A stretch of DNA of 64,000 nucleotides from JAEMQF01 sp963791595. GTDB lineage: Bacteria > Pseudomonadota > Gammaproteobacteria > Burkholderiales > Burkholderiaceae_C. The DNA is taken from NCBI GenBank assembly GCA_963791595.1, contig CAWBTF010000035.1, forward strand, positions 141,965 through 205,964, read 5' to 3'. Below the pieces are notes generated by a model that was not told where the DNA came from, searched no databases, and saw only the letters and a list, made by a program, of their open reading frames with translations. Numbering within the stretch: position 1 is the stretch's first letter; every line of letters begins with the position of its first letter. Both the position numbers and the translations under genes were made by a program. Of this stretch, positions 56,067 to 64,000 are shown piece after piece.

Positions 56067-58835
56067 TCAGCGCGCGTCGGCGCCTTCAACGGCGACGGCA
56101 TCGCCGTGTGGCGCGACTCGTGACGCGATTTGCGCCGGCGCGGTGAGCTGGGTGGCACGCTTGCCGGGGTTCGCCTGCATCGGTAACCACTCAGCCAGAT
56201 GCAAGGCAATGCGTGCCGCCGGACCGCCGTCCCAGAATGGCGCCGGTTCCACCGGTGCCGCGTTGTTGGCGAGCACATCGGCGAGCACGGCGGCCAGTTT
56301 GCTCGCCGGCAAGGGCTCGCTAAGCTGCAGCGCTTCGGTGCTCTTGACCGGCACGACGATTCCCTTGCCGAGCACGATGCCGGGAACGCGCAGAGCCACG
56401 GCATTGTCGAGAAAGCGCCCGGCGTCGCCGGCCAGCAAGCAGCGCGAACTGCGAAGCAGGTCGACGCAATCGAGATAGGAGAGCGCCGCGGCCAGATCGA
56501 TGCGCGTCTGGCGCAGTGCGGCCAACTTGCCGAGCGCCTCGATTTCGCGCAGCGTCGCCGGGCTGACGGCCCATACCACCGGCACCTCGGCGGCGACCTG
56601 GGTCAACATGGAGATCAGTTCGATGGCCTCGTCATGTGCAGCGCGCAATGATTCGAACTGCACCGTGCACAACGCGTAGCCGGTCGGCCCAAAGAGCGAA
56701 TCGACCGCGATCCCCGCACGCTTCAGGATTGCGCGGCTGTTCACGGTGTGGCGGTCGGCACAATGAATCACGTTGTCGGCGAGATTGCCCACCAGCAGAA
56801 CGCGTTCGGTCGGGATGCCTTCGCGGTACAGCGTGTAGAAGGTCGCCATGTCGCCGATGTAGGAGCTGTCGGCCAGGCGCTCCAGCAACGCGGAATTCAT
56901 CTGTTCGCCCGGGCGCGACCAGGCGCGGCGTCGCCCGGCGTCGTTGCGCAGCACCGGCACGCCGCTCTTGTGGCCAAACAGGGTGCAGGTGAGCAAGGTG
57001 TCGCTCGCGCCCATCGCAATCAGCGCCCGGGGTCGGTAGGCACGCAGCATCGCATCGAAGCGCGTGATCGCCAGGGCTGCGCTTGCCGCACCACCATGCT
57101 CGTTGATGTCGAGATGCACATCCTGAGCCGACTGCGGCATCACCCCGGCGAGTTCTTCGCCGACGTTCAAGCTTGAAAGGCTGCCGGTGTGCACGATCAT
57201 GGTCGGAGGCAGGCTCCGGTCTTCGCTCAATGTACGCGTGAGCGCGCGCGCTTTCACGTACTCGTCCGCGCTGTCAACGAGCAAGGCGAGCGGCTCGAGG
57301 AGCAGCCCACGTACCGACGGCGAGATGACGCCCCGCACCTCGAGGCCTGGCATCGGGATCGCGTCCGCTTGGGCGCGCTGTGCCGGCCGGGTTGGCGGCA
57401 CCGAGACTTCACGCGACGGAGCCTCGGGCGGTTTTCCCGCGACGTTTTCGCCGGAGCGCGGTGTCGCCGGCGCCGCGGCCTTGCCCTGCAGGCCGTCGCG
57501 CGGCACCGGACGCGTTTCGTGGCTGGCGACGATGCCCTTCAAGTTCGGCAGCGCGTGCTTGGCAGGCAACGCCGGCGGTGATGGGGTCTCGCTCTTGGCC
57601 GGGGCAGTTGCCATCGGGCTCGCGACGCGCTTGTCGAGTGGCTCTTCTTCCTCGTCTTCCTCGACGAGGGGAGTTTCGGTGGAAGCGGGCAGCGTGACCT
57701 TGGCCGGTGCCGATGCGGGCGTCGGGATTTCCGCAGCTACCGGCGCCGAGGCCTGAATCGCCGATTTGACCTGTGGTTCGGCGGCCGCCATCGGTGCCTC
57801 GACCGCAGCGTTGGCCACTGCTGCACGCTCTCCTGCGATCGGCTCAGCCGACACTGGTGCAGGCAGGGTCGCCGCCGGAATCGGTGGGGCGGCGCTTTCT
57901 GCCTTGCCTGATTCGGCAGCAGCTGTTTTCAGCGTTGCCTGAGGCGCCGCTTGAGACGTCGGTTGCGGCGCAGCCGGCTCCGGCACAAAGCTCGGCTGCA
58001 TCGGCACCGGATCGTCGGACTCGCCGATTTCGCTGCGCAGGTCGCGCGCGATCTGTTCGACCGCCTGCGCGTTGATCGCCTCCTGGCGCTCGAGGAACGC
58101 GGCCAGCAACACCCGATTGCACAGTCGATTGATGCGCCGGGGAATTCCTGCCGTCCATTGATGCAGTGCCGCGTAGGAAGCCTCTTCGAACCGCGGATTC
58201 GAGCTCCAACCCACCCGGCGCAAGCGATGCTCCACGTAAGCGCGTGTCTCGTTCGCATCGAGCGGACCCAGGTGGCATGACGCAGTGACGCGCTGGCGCA
58301 ACTGCTCCATCGCCTTGGCCTGCAACAGCGTTCGCAGATCGGGCTGCCCCACCAGGAACACCTGGAGCAGAGGTTTCGCGCCAACCTGCAGATTGCTCAG
58401 CATGCGCAGTTCTTCGATCAGCGCGTGGCCCAGGTTCTGCGCCTCGTCAACGATCAACAACGCGCGCCGATCCTTCTCGGCAAGGCCGATCAGAAATGCC
58501 TCGAGTTTCGCGTTCGGTTTAGCGCGGCTTCGCGCGTTACTGGGGGTGCCGTAGGCGAGCAGAATCGCCTGCGGCAAATCGCCCGACTCGAGTTGGGTGC
58601 TGACCATCGTCGCGGCCACGACCCGAGTCTTGTCCAGGCCTTCGAGCAGCGTCCGCACCAGCGTCGTCTTGCCCGCCCCGATCTCGCCGGTGACGACAAG
58701 AAAACCATCCCCTTGCTGAGCGGCCGCTTGCAGAAATGCCAGCGCATTGCTGTGTCCGCGGCTGCCGAAAAAGAATCCCGGGTCCGGGACGAGCTGGAAA
58801 GGCGGGCCGCTGAACCCGAAATGTGCTTCGTACAT
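56067..58835 (-). CDS. XrtA-type locus ATPase fused to a UDP-GlcNAc 2-epimerase-like domain
   Basis: A 922-residue protein in three parts. Residues 1-275 are an ExeA/GspA-like ATPase as found in XrtA/PEP-CTERM exopolysaccharide loci: MYEAHFGFSGPPFQLVPDPG, Walker A GEIGAGKT (50-57), Walker B ALLIVDEAQ (125-133), and IPRRINRLCNR. Residues about 275-520 are a low-complexity Ala/Pro/Glu linker. Residues about 525-905 resemble non-hydrolysing UDP-GlcNAc 2-epimerase (WecB): FDAMLRAYRPRALIAMGASD, RADSS-type LADSSYIGDMATF, REGIPTERVLLVGN. Key catalytic positions are changed (WecB HVEAG is RNDAG, GHRRES is TVQFES), so epimerase activity is doubtful. The fusion is in one uninterrupted frame. Last gene of the minus-strand locus. 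Confidence 0.85.
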   Translation of the reverse strand: MYEAHFGFSGPPFQLVPDPGFFFGSRGHSNALAFLQAAAQQGDGFLVVTGEIGAGKTTLVRTLLEGLDKTRVVAATMVSTQLESGDLPQAILLAYGTPSNARSRAKPNAKLEAFLIGLAEKDRRALLIVDEAQNLGHALIEELRMLSNLQVGAKPLLQVFLVGQPDLRTLLQAKAMEQLRQRVTASCHLGPLDANETRAYVEHRLRRVGWSSNPRFEEASYAALHQWTAGIPRRINRLCNRVLLAAFLERQEAINAQAVEQIARDLRSEIGESDDPVPMQPSFVPEPAAPQPTSQAAPQATLKTAAAESGKAESAAPPIPAATLPAPVSAEPIAGERAAVANAAVEAPMAAAEPQVKSAIQASAPVAAEIPTPASAPAKVTLPASTETPLVEEDEEEEPLDKRVASPMATAPAKSETPSPPALPAKHALPNLKGIVASHETRPVPRDGLQGKAAAPATPRSGENVAGKPPEAPSREVSVPPTRPAQRAQADAIPMPGLEVRGVISPSVRGLLLEPLALLVDSADEYVKARALTRTLSEDRSLPPTMIVHTGSLSSLNVGEELAGVMPQSAQDVHLDINEHGGAASAALAITRFDAMLRAYRPRALIAMGASDTLLTCTLFGHKSGVPVLRNDAGRRRAWSRPGEQMNSALLERLADSSYIGDMATFYTLYREGIPTERVLLVGNLADNVIHCADRHTVNSRAILKRAGIAVDSLFGPTGYALCTVQFESLRAAHDEAIELISMLTQVAAEVPVVWAVSPATLREIEALGKLAALRQTRIDLAAALSYLDCVDLLRSSRCLLAGDAGRFLDNAVALRVPGIVLGKGIVVPVKSTEALQLSEPLPASKLAAVLADVLANNAAPVEPAPFWDGGPAARIALHLAEWLPMQANPGKRATQLTAPAQIASRVAPHGDAVAVEGADAR

Positions 58836-58896
58836 CGCTCGGCGTCAGGCAGGCCGCATGCCGCGATGCGTCACCAATTCGGTGATGCGCCCGCGC

Positions 58897-59997
58897 TCAG
58901 TCCGCGTAATAGCCATAGCGGCGCTGTTCGGAATTGGACTGAGCGCGATTCAAGACGCTGAACACGTTGGGGCAGTGTTCGAGCGCGGTGTAGGCTTGTG
59001 GCCAGGTCCAGGGTGTGGGTCTGCTCGGCCGCCACCACCATCAGGATCTGGCCCATGCGCGTGGCCAGCACTCTGGACTCGGTGGTGGACAGCAGCGGGG
59101 GCGCATCGAAGATCACGATGCGCTCGGGGTACTTGGTGGCGATCTCATGCAACAGCTCGCCCAGCGCGTCGCTGGCCAGCAGCTCCGTCGAGTGGCTGGT
59201 GGGCGCGCCCGCGGGCAGGATCGACAACTTCGGGATGTTCGTCTTCAGGATCAGGTCGGGCAGCGCAAGCTGCGTGTCCGACAGCAAGTCCAGCAGCCCC
59301 TTATGGTGGCCCTGCGCGGCGCTCACCCCCAGGCGCTCCATCACCGCCGGGCGCAGCACGTCGGCGTCCACCAGCAGCACCGAGCAGTCCACCTCCGAGG
59401 CGATGGACAGCGCCAGGTTCACCGCGCAGAACGTCTTGCCCTCGCCGGCCAAGGCACTGGTGACCATGATCAGGTTGGCGTGGCCGGGGTGGGGTCGTGG
59501 GCGCTGGAGGCAGCGGCGCCGGACTCGGCCTGCGCGCGCGCCTGCTTGAGCAGCGGCTGCTTGATGCCGCGGAACTCATCCACCAGCACCGAGCGCGGGG
59601 CGCCGGGCACCAGGTAGCCCTGCTCAGCCAGGCCCAGCAAGTCCAGCTCCACGCTCTTGGACTGGCGCATTCCGACGCGCACCAAGGAACTGCCCGCGGC
59701 GTGGGCCGCGGCGCTGCTGGCGGCGCGGTTGCGTGCGCTCGAGTTGGCCGAGCCCGCGCCCGCTCCCCTGCCCGAGTAGCCGGGCACCTCATCGTCATCG
59801 TCCAGCGCATCGAGCACATAGCCTTCGTCGTCGTCCAGCGGGACGCGCGGCGCGGCGCCGGGGGCTGTGCCCTGGCTTCTGCCATGAGTCCCACCGCGAG
59901 CCGAAGTGGCCGGGGAACCCGTGGGCTCCCAGTCCACCTCCACCCCGGCGCGCTTGAGTTCTTCCAGCCGGCGCGCGGCCTGTTCGATGAGGCTCAT
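58897..59997 (-). CDS. Exopolysaccharide tyrosine autokinase (CpsD/CapB type), reading frame broken by two apparent indels
   Basis: A bacterial tyrosine kinase of the type that pairs with chain-length determinants in XrtA loci. The N-terminal region (MSLIEQAARRLEELKRAGVE; residues 1-175) is a helical, Asp/Ala-rich domain. The kinase part has Walker A SALAGEGKTF, Walker A' VLLVDADVLRP and Walker B IVIFDAPPLL. A missing base in the G-runs at 59486-59494 separates the two parts (stop at 59470), and an extra T at 58996-58997 garbles the end. Repaired, the tail reads ALEHCPNVFSVLNRAQ and then a tyrosine cluster ending YGYYAD. The two changes cancel, giving 366 residues. Confidence 0.82.
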
Positions 59998-60022
59998 GTC
60001 GTGGCTCTCGTGTCTGGGGTTC

Positions 60023-61723
60023 TCATATCCTGGCCTGCGTGGCCACCCAGGCCAGCCAGCCGAGCTGGGCCAGCATCAGGCTGCCCACTCCCGCGGCCAG
60101 GCTCAGCGTGGCCGCGCGCTGCGCGCGCAGGCCCATCGGACCCAGCAACAAGGTGACGCTGCCCAGCACCGGGCGGCCCGACAGCTCGCGCAAGCCCTTG
60201 GGCGTGCTCACCACCGGGCGCAGCTTGTCGCGCAGCAGCGCCGCGCCCACGCCCGCGGCCAGCGCCAGCAGCGAGCCGGCCAGCGCCAGGCTGACGCGGC
60301 TGGGCAGCACCGGGGCAGGAGCGGTGCGCGGCGGGTCGATGATCCGAAACTCCGCCAGCGGCGAGGACTCGTCGATCTTCACCCCCAGCGAGGCCGACTC
60401 GCGGCGCGAGACGAGCTGCTCGTAGTTCTTGCGGATGATGTCGTAGTCGCGGTTGAGCTGGCTGAACTCGGCCTCGATCTGGGGCGTGCGGTTGGCCAGC
60501 GCGCGTGTCTCCGCCAGCCGGGTCTGCTGGGTGCTCAGGCGCACCCGCAGCGAGGCCACGTTGGCCTCGGCCGCGGCCAGCGAGATGCGCAACTGCTGGA
60601 ACACCGGGTTGGTGGGGCCGGTGCCGGCCAGGGCCATCGCGGTGGGGCCCTTGGGGCCCTCCAAGGCGATCGCCTTGGCGCGCGCCTCGGCGCGGGCCTC
60701 CAGGTCCTGGCGCTTTTGCACCTCGAGTTGGGCGATTGCGCGCCGGGCGCTGACCACGTCGGGGTGTTCGTCGGTGTAGCGGCGCAGCAGCTCGTCGAGC
60801 TGCTTGCGCATGGCTTCCAGGCGCGGCTCGACCTCCGACACCAGCGGTGCGGGCGCGGGCGTGGCAAGCTGGCCCGGTGCCGGTGGCGGTGCCGGCAGTT
60901 GCGGCGCCTCGGAGGAGAGTTCGCGCCTGAGCGCGTCGCGCGACTGCTCGGCCGCGCTGAACTCCAGCTTGAGCTTGTCCACCTCCTCGGCCAGGCTGGA
61001 CATGCGCGCGAAGTAGCCTTGGCTCGAGACGCCCGTGACGCCGAAGTTCTTCAGCTTGAAGTCCTTGAGCCGCTCCTCGGAGGCCACCAGCTTGGCCTCG
61101 TGCTCGCGGATCTCCTCTTCGATGAAGTGGCGTGCGTCCTGCGAATCCTTGCGCTTGTTGTCCGCGCCCGAGGCGACGAACATCTTCACCAGTTGCGCCA
61201 CGACGCGCTCGGCGCGCTGCGGGTCGGTGTCGCGGTAGCTCAGCGTGTAGCTGTTGGTGCCCGTGCCGCCGGGGGCCATCTTGATGGCCTTCATCAGCGA
61301 CTCGACCTCGGCGGCGCGGCGCGCGGGGTCGCCCTGCGAGGCGCTGTCGTCCCAGCCGATCTCGGGCGAGGCGCGCAGCAGCTCGGCGTTGGGCCGGCTG
61401 ATCAGGGTGCGCGCGAGCATGCTCAGCTGCTGGTCGATGTTGGGCTGGAACGCCAATCCCGCCATCAGCGGCTTGAGCACGCTTTGGGTGTCGATGTAGA
61501 TGCGCGCGCTGGCCTCATAGCGGTCCTTGACCGTCAGCACGGCCGCGCCCAGCAGCGCCGAGAACCCCCAGGCCACGCTCAATGCCAGCCAGCGCGAGCG
61601 CCACAGCGCGCGCATCGCATCCTTGGCTTGGCTCAGGCCGGTGTCGGTGGTGGGTGCGGGTTTCAAATGCTTGGCCTCATCGTCGGAACGCTCTTCGTCG
61701 GCACACTCATCGTCGGGCATCAT
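60023..61723 (-). CDS. XrtA-type polysaccharide chain length determinant (Wzz/GumC family)
   Basis: A 566-residue inner-membrane co-polymerase. It has a first helix near residues 45-60 (SRWLALSVAWGFSALLGAAV), the family start DRYEASARIYIDTQSVLKPL, a long periplasmic coiled coil, the C-terminal helix after PSRVSLALAGSLLALAAG, and a second helix pair at the extreme end. The Walker A of a fused kinase is absent; the kinase is the next gene. The N-terminus before the first helix is unusually acidic (MMPDDECADEERSDDEA); a later start is possible. The ATG lies just after the export protein stop (61726). Confidence 0.87.
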   Translation of the reverse strand: MMPDDECADEERSDDEAKHLKPAPTTDTGLSQAKDAMRALWRSRWLALSVAWGFSALLGAAVLTVKDRYEASARIYIDTQSVLKPLMAGLAFQPNIDQQLSMLARTLISRPNAELLRASPEIGWDDSASQGDPARRAAEVESLMKAIKMAPGGTGTNSYTLSYRDTDPQRAERVVAQLVKMFVASGADNKRKDSQDARHFIEEEIREHEAKLVASEERLKDFKLKNFGVTGVSSQGYFARMSSLAEEVDKLKLEFSAAEQSRDALRRELSSEAPQLPAPPPAPGQLATPAPAPLVSEVEPRLEAMRKQLDELLRRYTDEHPDVVSARRAIAQLEVQKRQDLEARAEARAKAIALEGPKGPTAMALAGTGPTNPVFQQLRISLAAAEANVASLRVRLSTQQTRLAETRALANRTPQIEAEFSQLNRDYDIIRKNYEQLVSRRESASLGVKIDESSPLAEFRIIDPPRTAPAPVLPSRVSLALAGSLLALAAGVGAALLRDKLRPVVSTPKGLRELSGRPVLGSVTLLLGPMGLRAQRAATLSLAAGVGSLMLAQLGWLAWVATQARI

Positions 61724-61725
61724 CG

Positions 61726-62407
61726 TCAGAACAAGCTCTGCGGCACGATCACGATGTCCCCGGGCTTGACCGCGACGTTGGCGGAGATGTCGCCGCGCTT
61801 GAGCAGGTCCTTCAGGCGCACGCTGTACTGCTTGCCGCCTTCGCTGCCGCGCACCAGCACGGCGCCGTTGCCGTCGGCAAAGTCGGTCAGGCCCTCCGGC
61901 GGCGATCATCACGTCCAGCAACGTCATCTGCTGGCGGTACGGCACCGACTGCGGCTTGGCGGCCTCGCCCACGATGCGGATCTGCTCGGGGTAGATGCCC
62001 TGGAAGCCCCCCACCACGACGGTGACGACGGGCTCGCGGATGAACTTGGCCAGCGTCTTCTCGATGTCGCGCGCCAGGTCCACCGGGCTCCTGCCCGCGG
62101 CCATCAGGTCTTCCACCAGGGGGCTGGAGATGCGCCCGTCGGGGCGCACGCTCACGGTGGCCGACAGATCGGGGTTGCGCCACACCGAGATGCTCAGCGT
62201 GTCCAGCGGACCGATTCGGTAGCGGTGGTCCACGGTGTCCACCGTGGACGGTGCGGGCGGGTAGTTGTTGAGCACGCCGCAGCCGCTGAGCAGCGTGGCT
62301 GCGGCCAGACAAGCGAACATGAGCGCTTTGTGAGAAGCGAGCCTGAGTGCTTTGCGAGAAGCGAGTGCTCTGCGCATGCCTGGTGCCGCCTTGCCGCTTG
62401 GGTTCAT
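61726..62407 (-). CDS. Polysaccharide biosynthesis/export lipoprotein (Wza-type), reading frame broken by an apparent 1-base insertion
   Basis: An outer-membrane polysaccharide export protein of the Wza/EpsE family. It has a lipoprotein signal ending ATLLSGCG (lipid Cys near 44), the family's YRIGPLDTLSISVWRNPDLS, VRPDGRISSPLVEDLMAAG and a SLBB-like segment (IRIVGEAAKPQSVPYRQQMT). After DVMIAAGG the frame shifts: the C-run at 61892-61894 has one base too many. Removing it gives GGLTDFADGNGAVLVRG and an end GDIVIVPQSLF at 61726; corrected length 226. Start at 62407 is supported by AAGGAG seven bases upstream. Confidence 0.85.
62320..62365 (-). repeat. Two 22-bp direct repeats in the export protein signal peptide
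   Basis: 62320-62341 (TGAGCGCTTTGTGAGAAGCG...) and 62344-62365 differ at two positions, a 24-bp period encoding tandem 8-residue units SRKALRLA and SHKALMFA in the signal region. It probably arose by slippage or local duplication and lengthens the basic N-region. Confidence 0.6.
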
Positions 62408-62521
62408 GTGTGGGCTCCTTCGGGAAGGCTTGGGAATCGGCGCGCAGGGCCGCACCGCACCCGGCACGCGCACCCGCTTCAGCACGTGGTTCGCAGGGGC
62501 CGAACAGAGGCACACATCGCC

Positions 62522-63991
62522 TCACTGACCCTCACGAAATAGTACAACGCTGACTGTCTCGATCAGAACGAGAAGGTCCAGGAACAGTGAATTATTCTTC
62601 ACATAGTAGAGATCGAATTGGTGTTTGCGCCGTGCGTCCTCCAAGCTCGCGCCGTAGCTGTAGCGCACTTGCGCCCAACCGGTGACGCCGGGCTTGACGC
62701 TGTGGCGCACGTCGTAAAAGGGGATCTGCTCCTTGAGCTGGGCCACAAAGCTGGGGCGCTCCGGGCGCGGCCCCACCAGGCTCATCTCGCCTCCCAGCAC
62801 GCTCAGGAGTTGGGGCAGCTCGTCGATGCGGGTCTTGCGGATGAACGCGCCCACGCGCGTGACGCGCGAGTCGTTCTTGGAGGCCCAGCGCGCGACGCCG
62901 TCGCGTTCGGCGTCGCTGCGCATGCTGCGAAACTTCAGGCACCAGAACAGCCGCCCGCCCTTGCCCACGCGCTCTTGGCGGTAGATGACGGGGCCGGGGC
63001 TGTCGAGTTTGATGGCCAGCACGGCGAGCAGCATGACGGGGCTCGCCAGGATGAGCAGCGCGCCTGAGCACACGGTGTCGAACAGCCGCTTGGCGATGCG
63101 CCGCGCGCGCCCTTGCACGAAACCCTCGCCGTAGACGAGCCAGCTGCCTTTGAGGCTGTCGATGGGGACTTCGGACTTGGTACGCTCCCAGTAGCCGGCC
63201 AGGTCCATGACGGGGATGCCGCGGATGCGGCAGGCCAGCAGCTCGTCCATGGGCACACCGCCGCCGCGCTGTTCTTGCTCGGCCACGATGATGCGGTCGA
63301 TGCGGTGGCGTGCGACCAGCTCCTGGATGCTGGCTTGGCGCGAGAACACGGGCGGGCTGTCGGCGCCGGCGTACTGGTGAAGATGCCCGGGCACGTCGTC
63401 GCTGCTGGGGTAAAAACCGATCACGCTCTTGGAGGCGCGGGTGAGCGCGGCCAGGTCGCTGGCCACGGCGTAGGCTTCGGGCCCGGTGCCCACGATCAGC
63501 ACGCGTGAGCGCGCGCGCACGTGGCGCAGCCAGTACAGCGCGGCGCGCACGAACACCAGCCCGATGAGCGCGTAGACGATGGCCGAGCTCAGCAGCAGCT
63601 TCAGGTACTCGCTGGGCACCACCAGCCCGAGCATGAGGTAGGTCAGGTACGCCCCCACGCCCAGCGCCACGACGGTGCGCCACCACAGCGTGGGCACGCC
63701 GATGGGCCGGGGCCGGTACAACCCGGCAAAGGAGTACATGAGCGAGACCACCAGCGCAAAGTGCGCCGCGAACAACACGATCTGCGCCAGATCCAGCGGC
63801 TGGCCCACTCCCACGCCCACCCCCACGCCCAGCCTTCCCAGCTCGCCTGACCCCAGCCCCGCCTGCTCTAGCCCAGAAACCCCAGCCTGCGTCAGCCCGG
63901 CCAGCAACAACGCCCCAAACAGCAACACCATGTCGGCCACCATCCCCGTGAATGACACTACCGAGACGTGATGCCGAAATACGCTGAACAT
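62522..63991 (-). CDS. Exopolysaccharide initiating sugar transferase (XrtA-locus EpsB type)
   Basis: A 489-residue polyprenyl-phosphate sugar phosphotransferase that starts repeat-unit synthesis on undecaprenyl phosphate at the inner membrane. Several N-terminal membrane helices are followed by a CoA-binding-like region (RVLIVGTGPEAYAVASDLAA), then a further helix (RLFDTVCSGALLILASPVML) and the catalytic C-terminal domain: KLDSPGPVIYRQERVGKGG, FRSMRSDAE, RKTRIDELPQLLSVLGGEMS, LVGPRPERP. The ATG at 63991 is ten bases from the window edge, so upstream genes are not seen. It is the first visible gene of the minus-strand locus, 114 bp before the export protein start. Confidence 0.92.
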   Translation of the reverse strand: MFSVFRHHVSVVSFTGMVADMVLLFGALLLAGLTQAGVSGLEQAGLGSGELGRLGVGVGVGVGQPLDLAQIVLFAAHFALVVSLMYSFAGLYRPRPIGVPTLWWRTVVALGVGAYLTYLMLGLVVPSEYLKLLLSSAIVYALIGLVFVRAALYWLRHVRARSRVLIVGTGPEAYAVASDLAALTRASKSVIGFYPSSDDVPGHLHQYAGADSPPVFSRQASIQELVARHRIDRIIVAEQEQRGGGVPMDELLACRIRGIPVMDLAGYWERTKSEVPIDSLKGSWLVYGEGFVQGRARRIAKRLFDTVCSGALLILASPVMLLAVLAIKLDSPGPVIYRQERVGKGGRLFWCLKFRSMRSDAERDGVARWASKNDSRVTRVGAFIRKTRIDELPQLLSVLGGEMSLVGPRPERPSFVAQLKEQIPFYDVRHSVKPGVTGWAQVRYSYGASLEDARRKHQFDLYYVKNNSLFLDLLVLIETVSVVLFREGQ

Positions 63992-64000
63992 CGTTGCTTG

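Noticed and set aside
59906..62542. An 878-codon plus-strand open frame opposite the exopolysaccharide genes
   Set aside because: Arg/Gln/His-rich antisense shadow of the chain-length and export genes; no domain or start context.

Overview
The window is a GC-rich (roughly two thirds G+C by eye), gene-dense chromosomal segment of a betaproteobacterium, most likely Burkholderiales near the Rubrivivax/Leptothrix/Comamonadaceae groups. Pointers are a PhaM-type polyhydroxyalkanoate granule protein, a Bug-type (TTT) solute receptor, methionine synthase split into two genes, DUF3567, a TorF-GlnK-AmtB operon and an XrtA/PEP-CTERM-type exopolysaccharide locus. No rRNA, tRNA, CRISPR array, integrase or transposase was seen. 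The identification rests on protein recognition by eye, not on a search.

Layout. 1-3.2 kb: a tightly overlapping minus-strand cluster (folM-like reductase, folB, ttcA, the last cut by the window edge), divergent from a MidA-family methyltransferase and a DUF2905 gene. 3.2-3.9 kb: a gene-free, roughly 700-bp imperfect palindrome. 3.9-15.1 kb: the minus-strand str-S10 ribosomal cluster (rpsL, rpsG, fusA, tuf, rpsJ, rplC, rplD, rplW, rplB, rpsS, rplV, rpsC, rplP, rpmC, rpsQ), followed by a peroxiredoxin and a small membrane protein instead of the spc operon. 15.5-18.2 kb: TTT receptor plus malonyl-CoA synthetase. 18.2-25.3 kb: an outer-membrane protein, a patatin lipoprotein, and a MocR regulator divergent from an EamA/aminotransferase/PhzF operon. 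25.4-34.1 kb: uup, gshB, benE, a class II glutamine amidotransferase, kup and gshA. 34.2-37.1 kb: torF-glnK-amtB with a sigma-54 promoter and two NtrC-like sites. 37.2-48.6 kb: yifB, a glycine-zipper protein, metH2 behind an S-adenosylhomocysteine riboswitch, an OmpA-like lipoprotein, metH1, a double AAA+ ATPase, DUF3567 and DUF3108. 48.7-56 kb: a plus-strand run of FAH hydrolase, retropepsin-like protease, phaM, FIST protein and glcDEF. 56-64 kb: the exopolysaccharide locus (initiating sugar transferase, outer-membrane export protein, chain-length determinant, tyrosine autokinase, ATPase).

Most notable items: (1) the exopolysaccharide-locus ATPase is fused in frame, through a long Ala/Pro-rich linker, to a degenerate UDP-GlcNAc 2-epimerase-like domain; (2) metH2 carries a clear SAH riboswitch; (3) the torF-glnK-amtB operon has a textbook nitrogen-starvation promoter; (4) there are two unusual non-coding palindromic elements, one of 700 bp and one of 271 bp bounded exactly by the stop codons of two convergent genes; (5) six single-base indels break five otherwise intact conserved genes, including the essential rplB. 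The indels look more like consensus errors in the assembly than biology.
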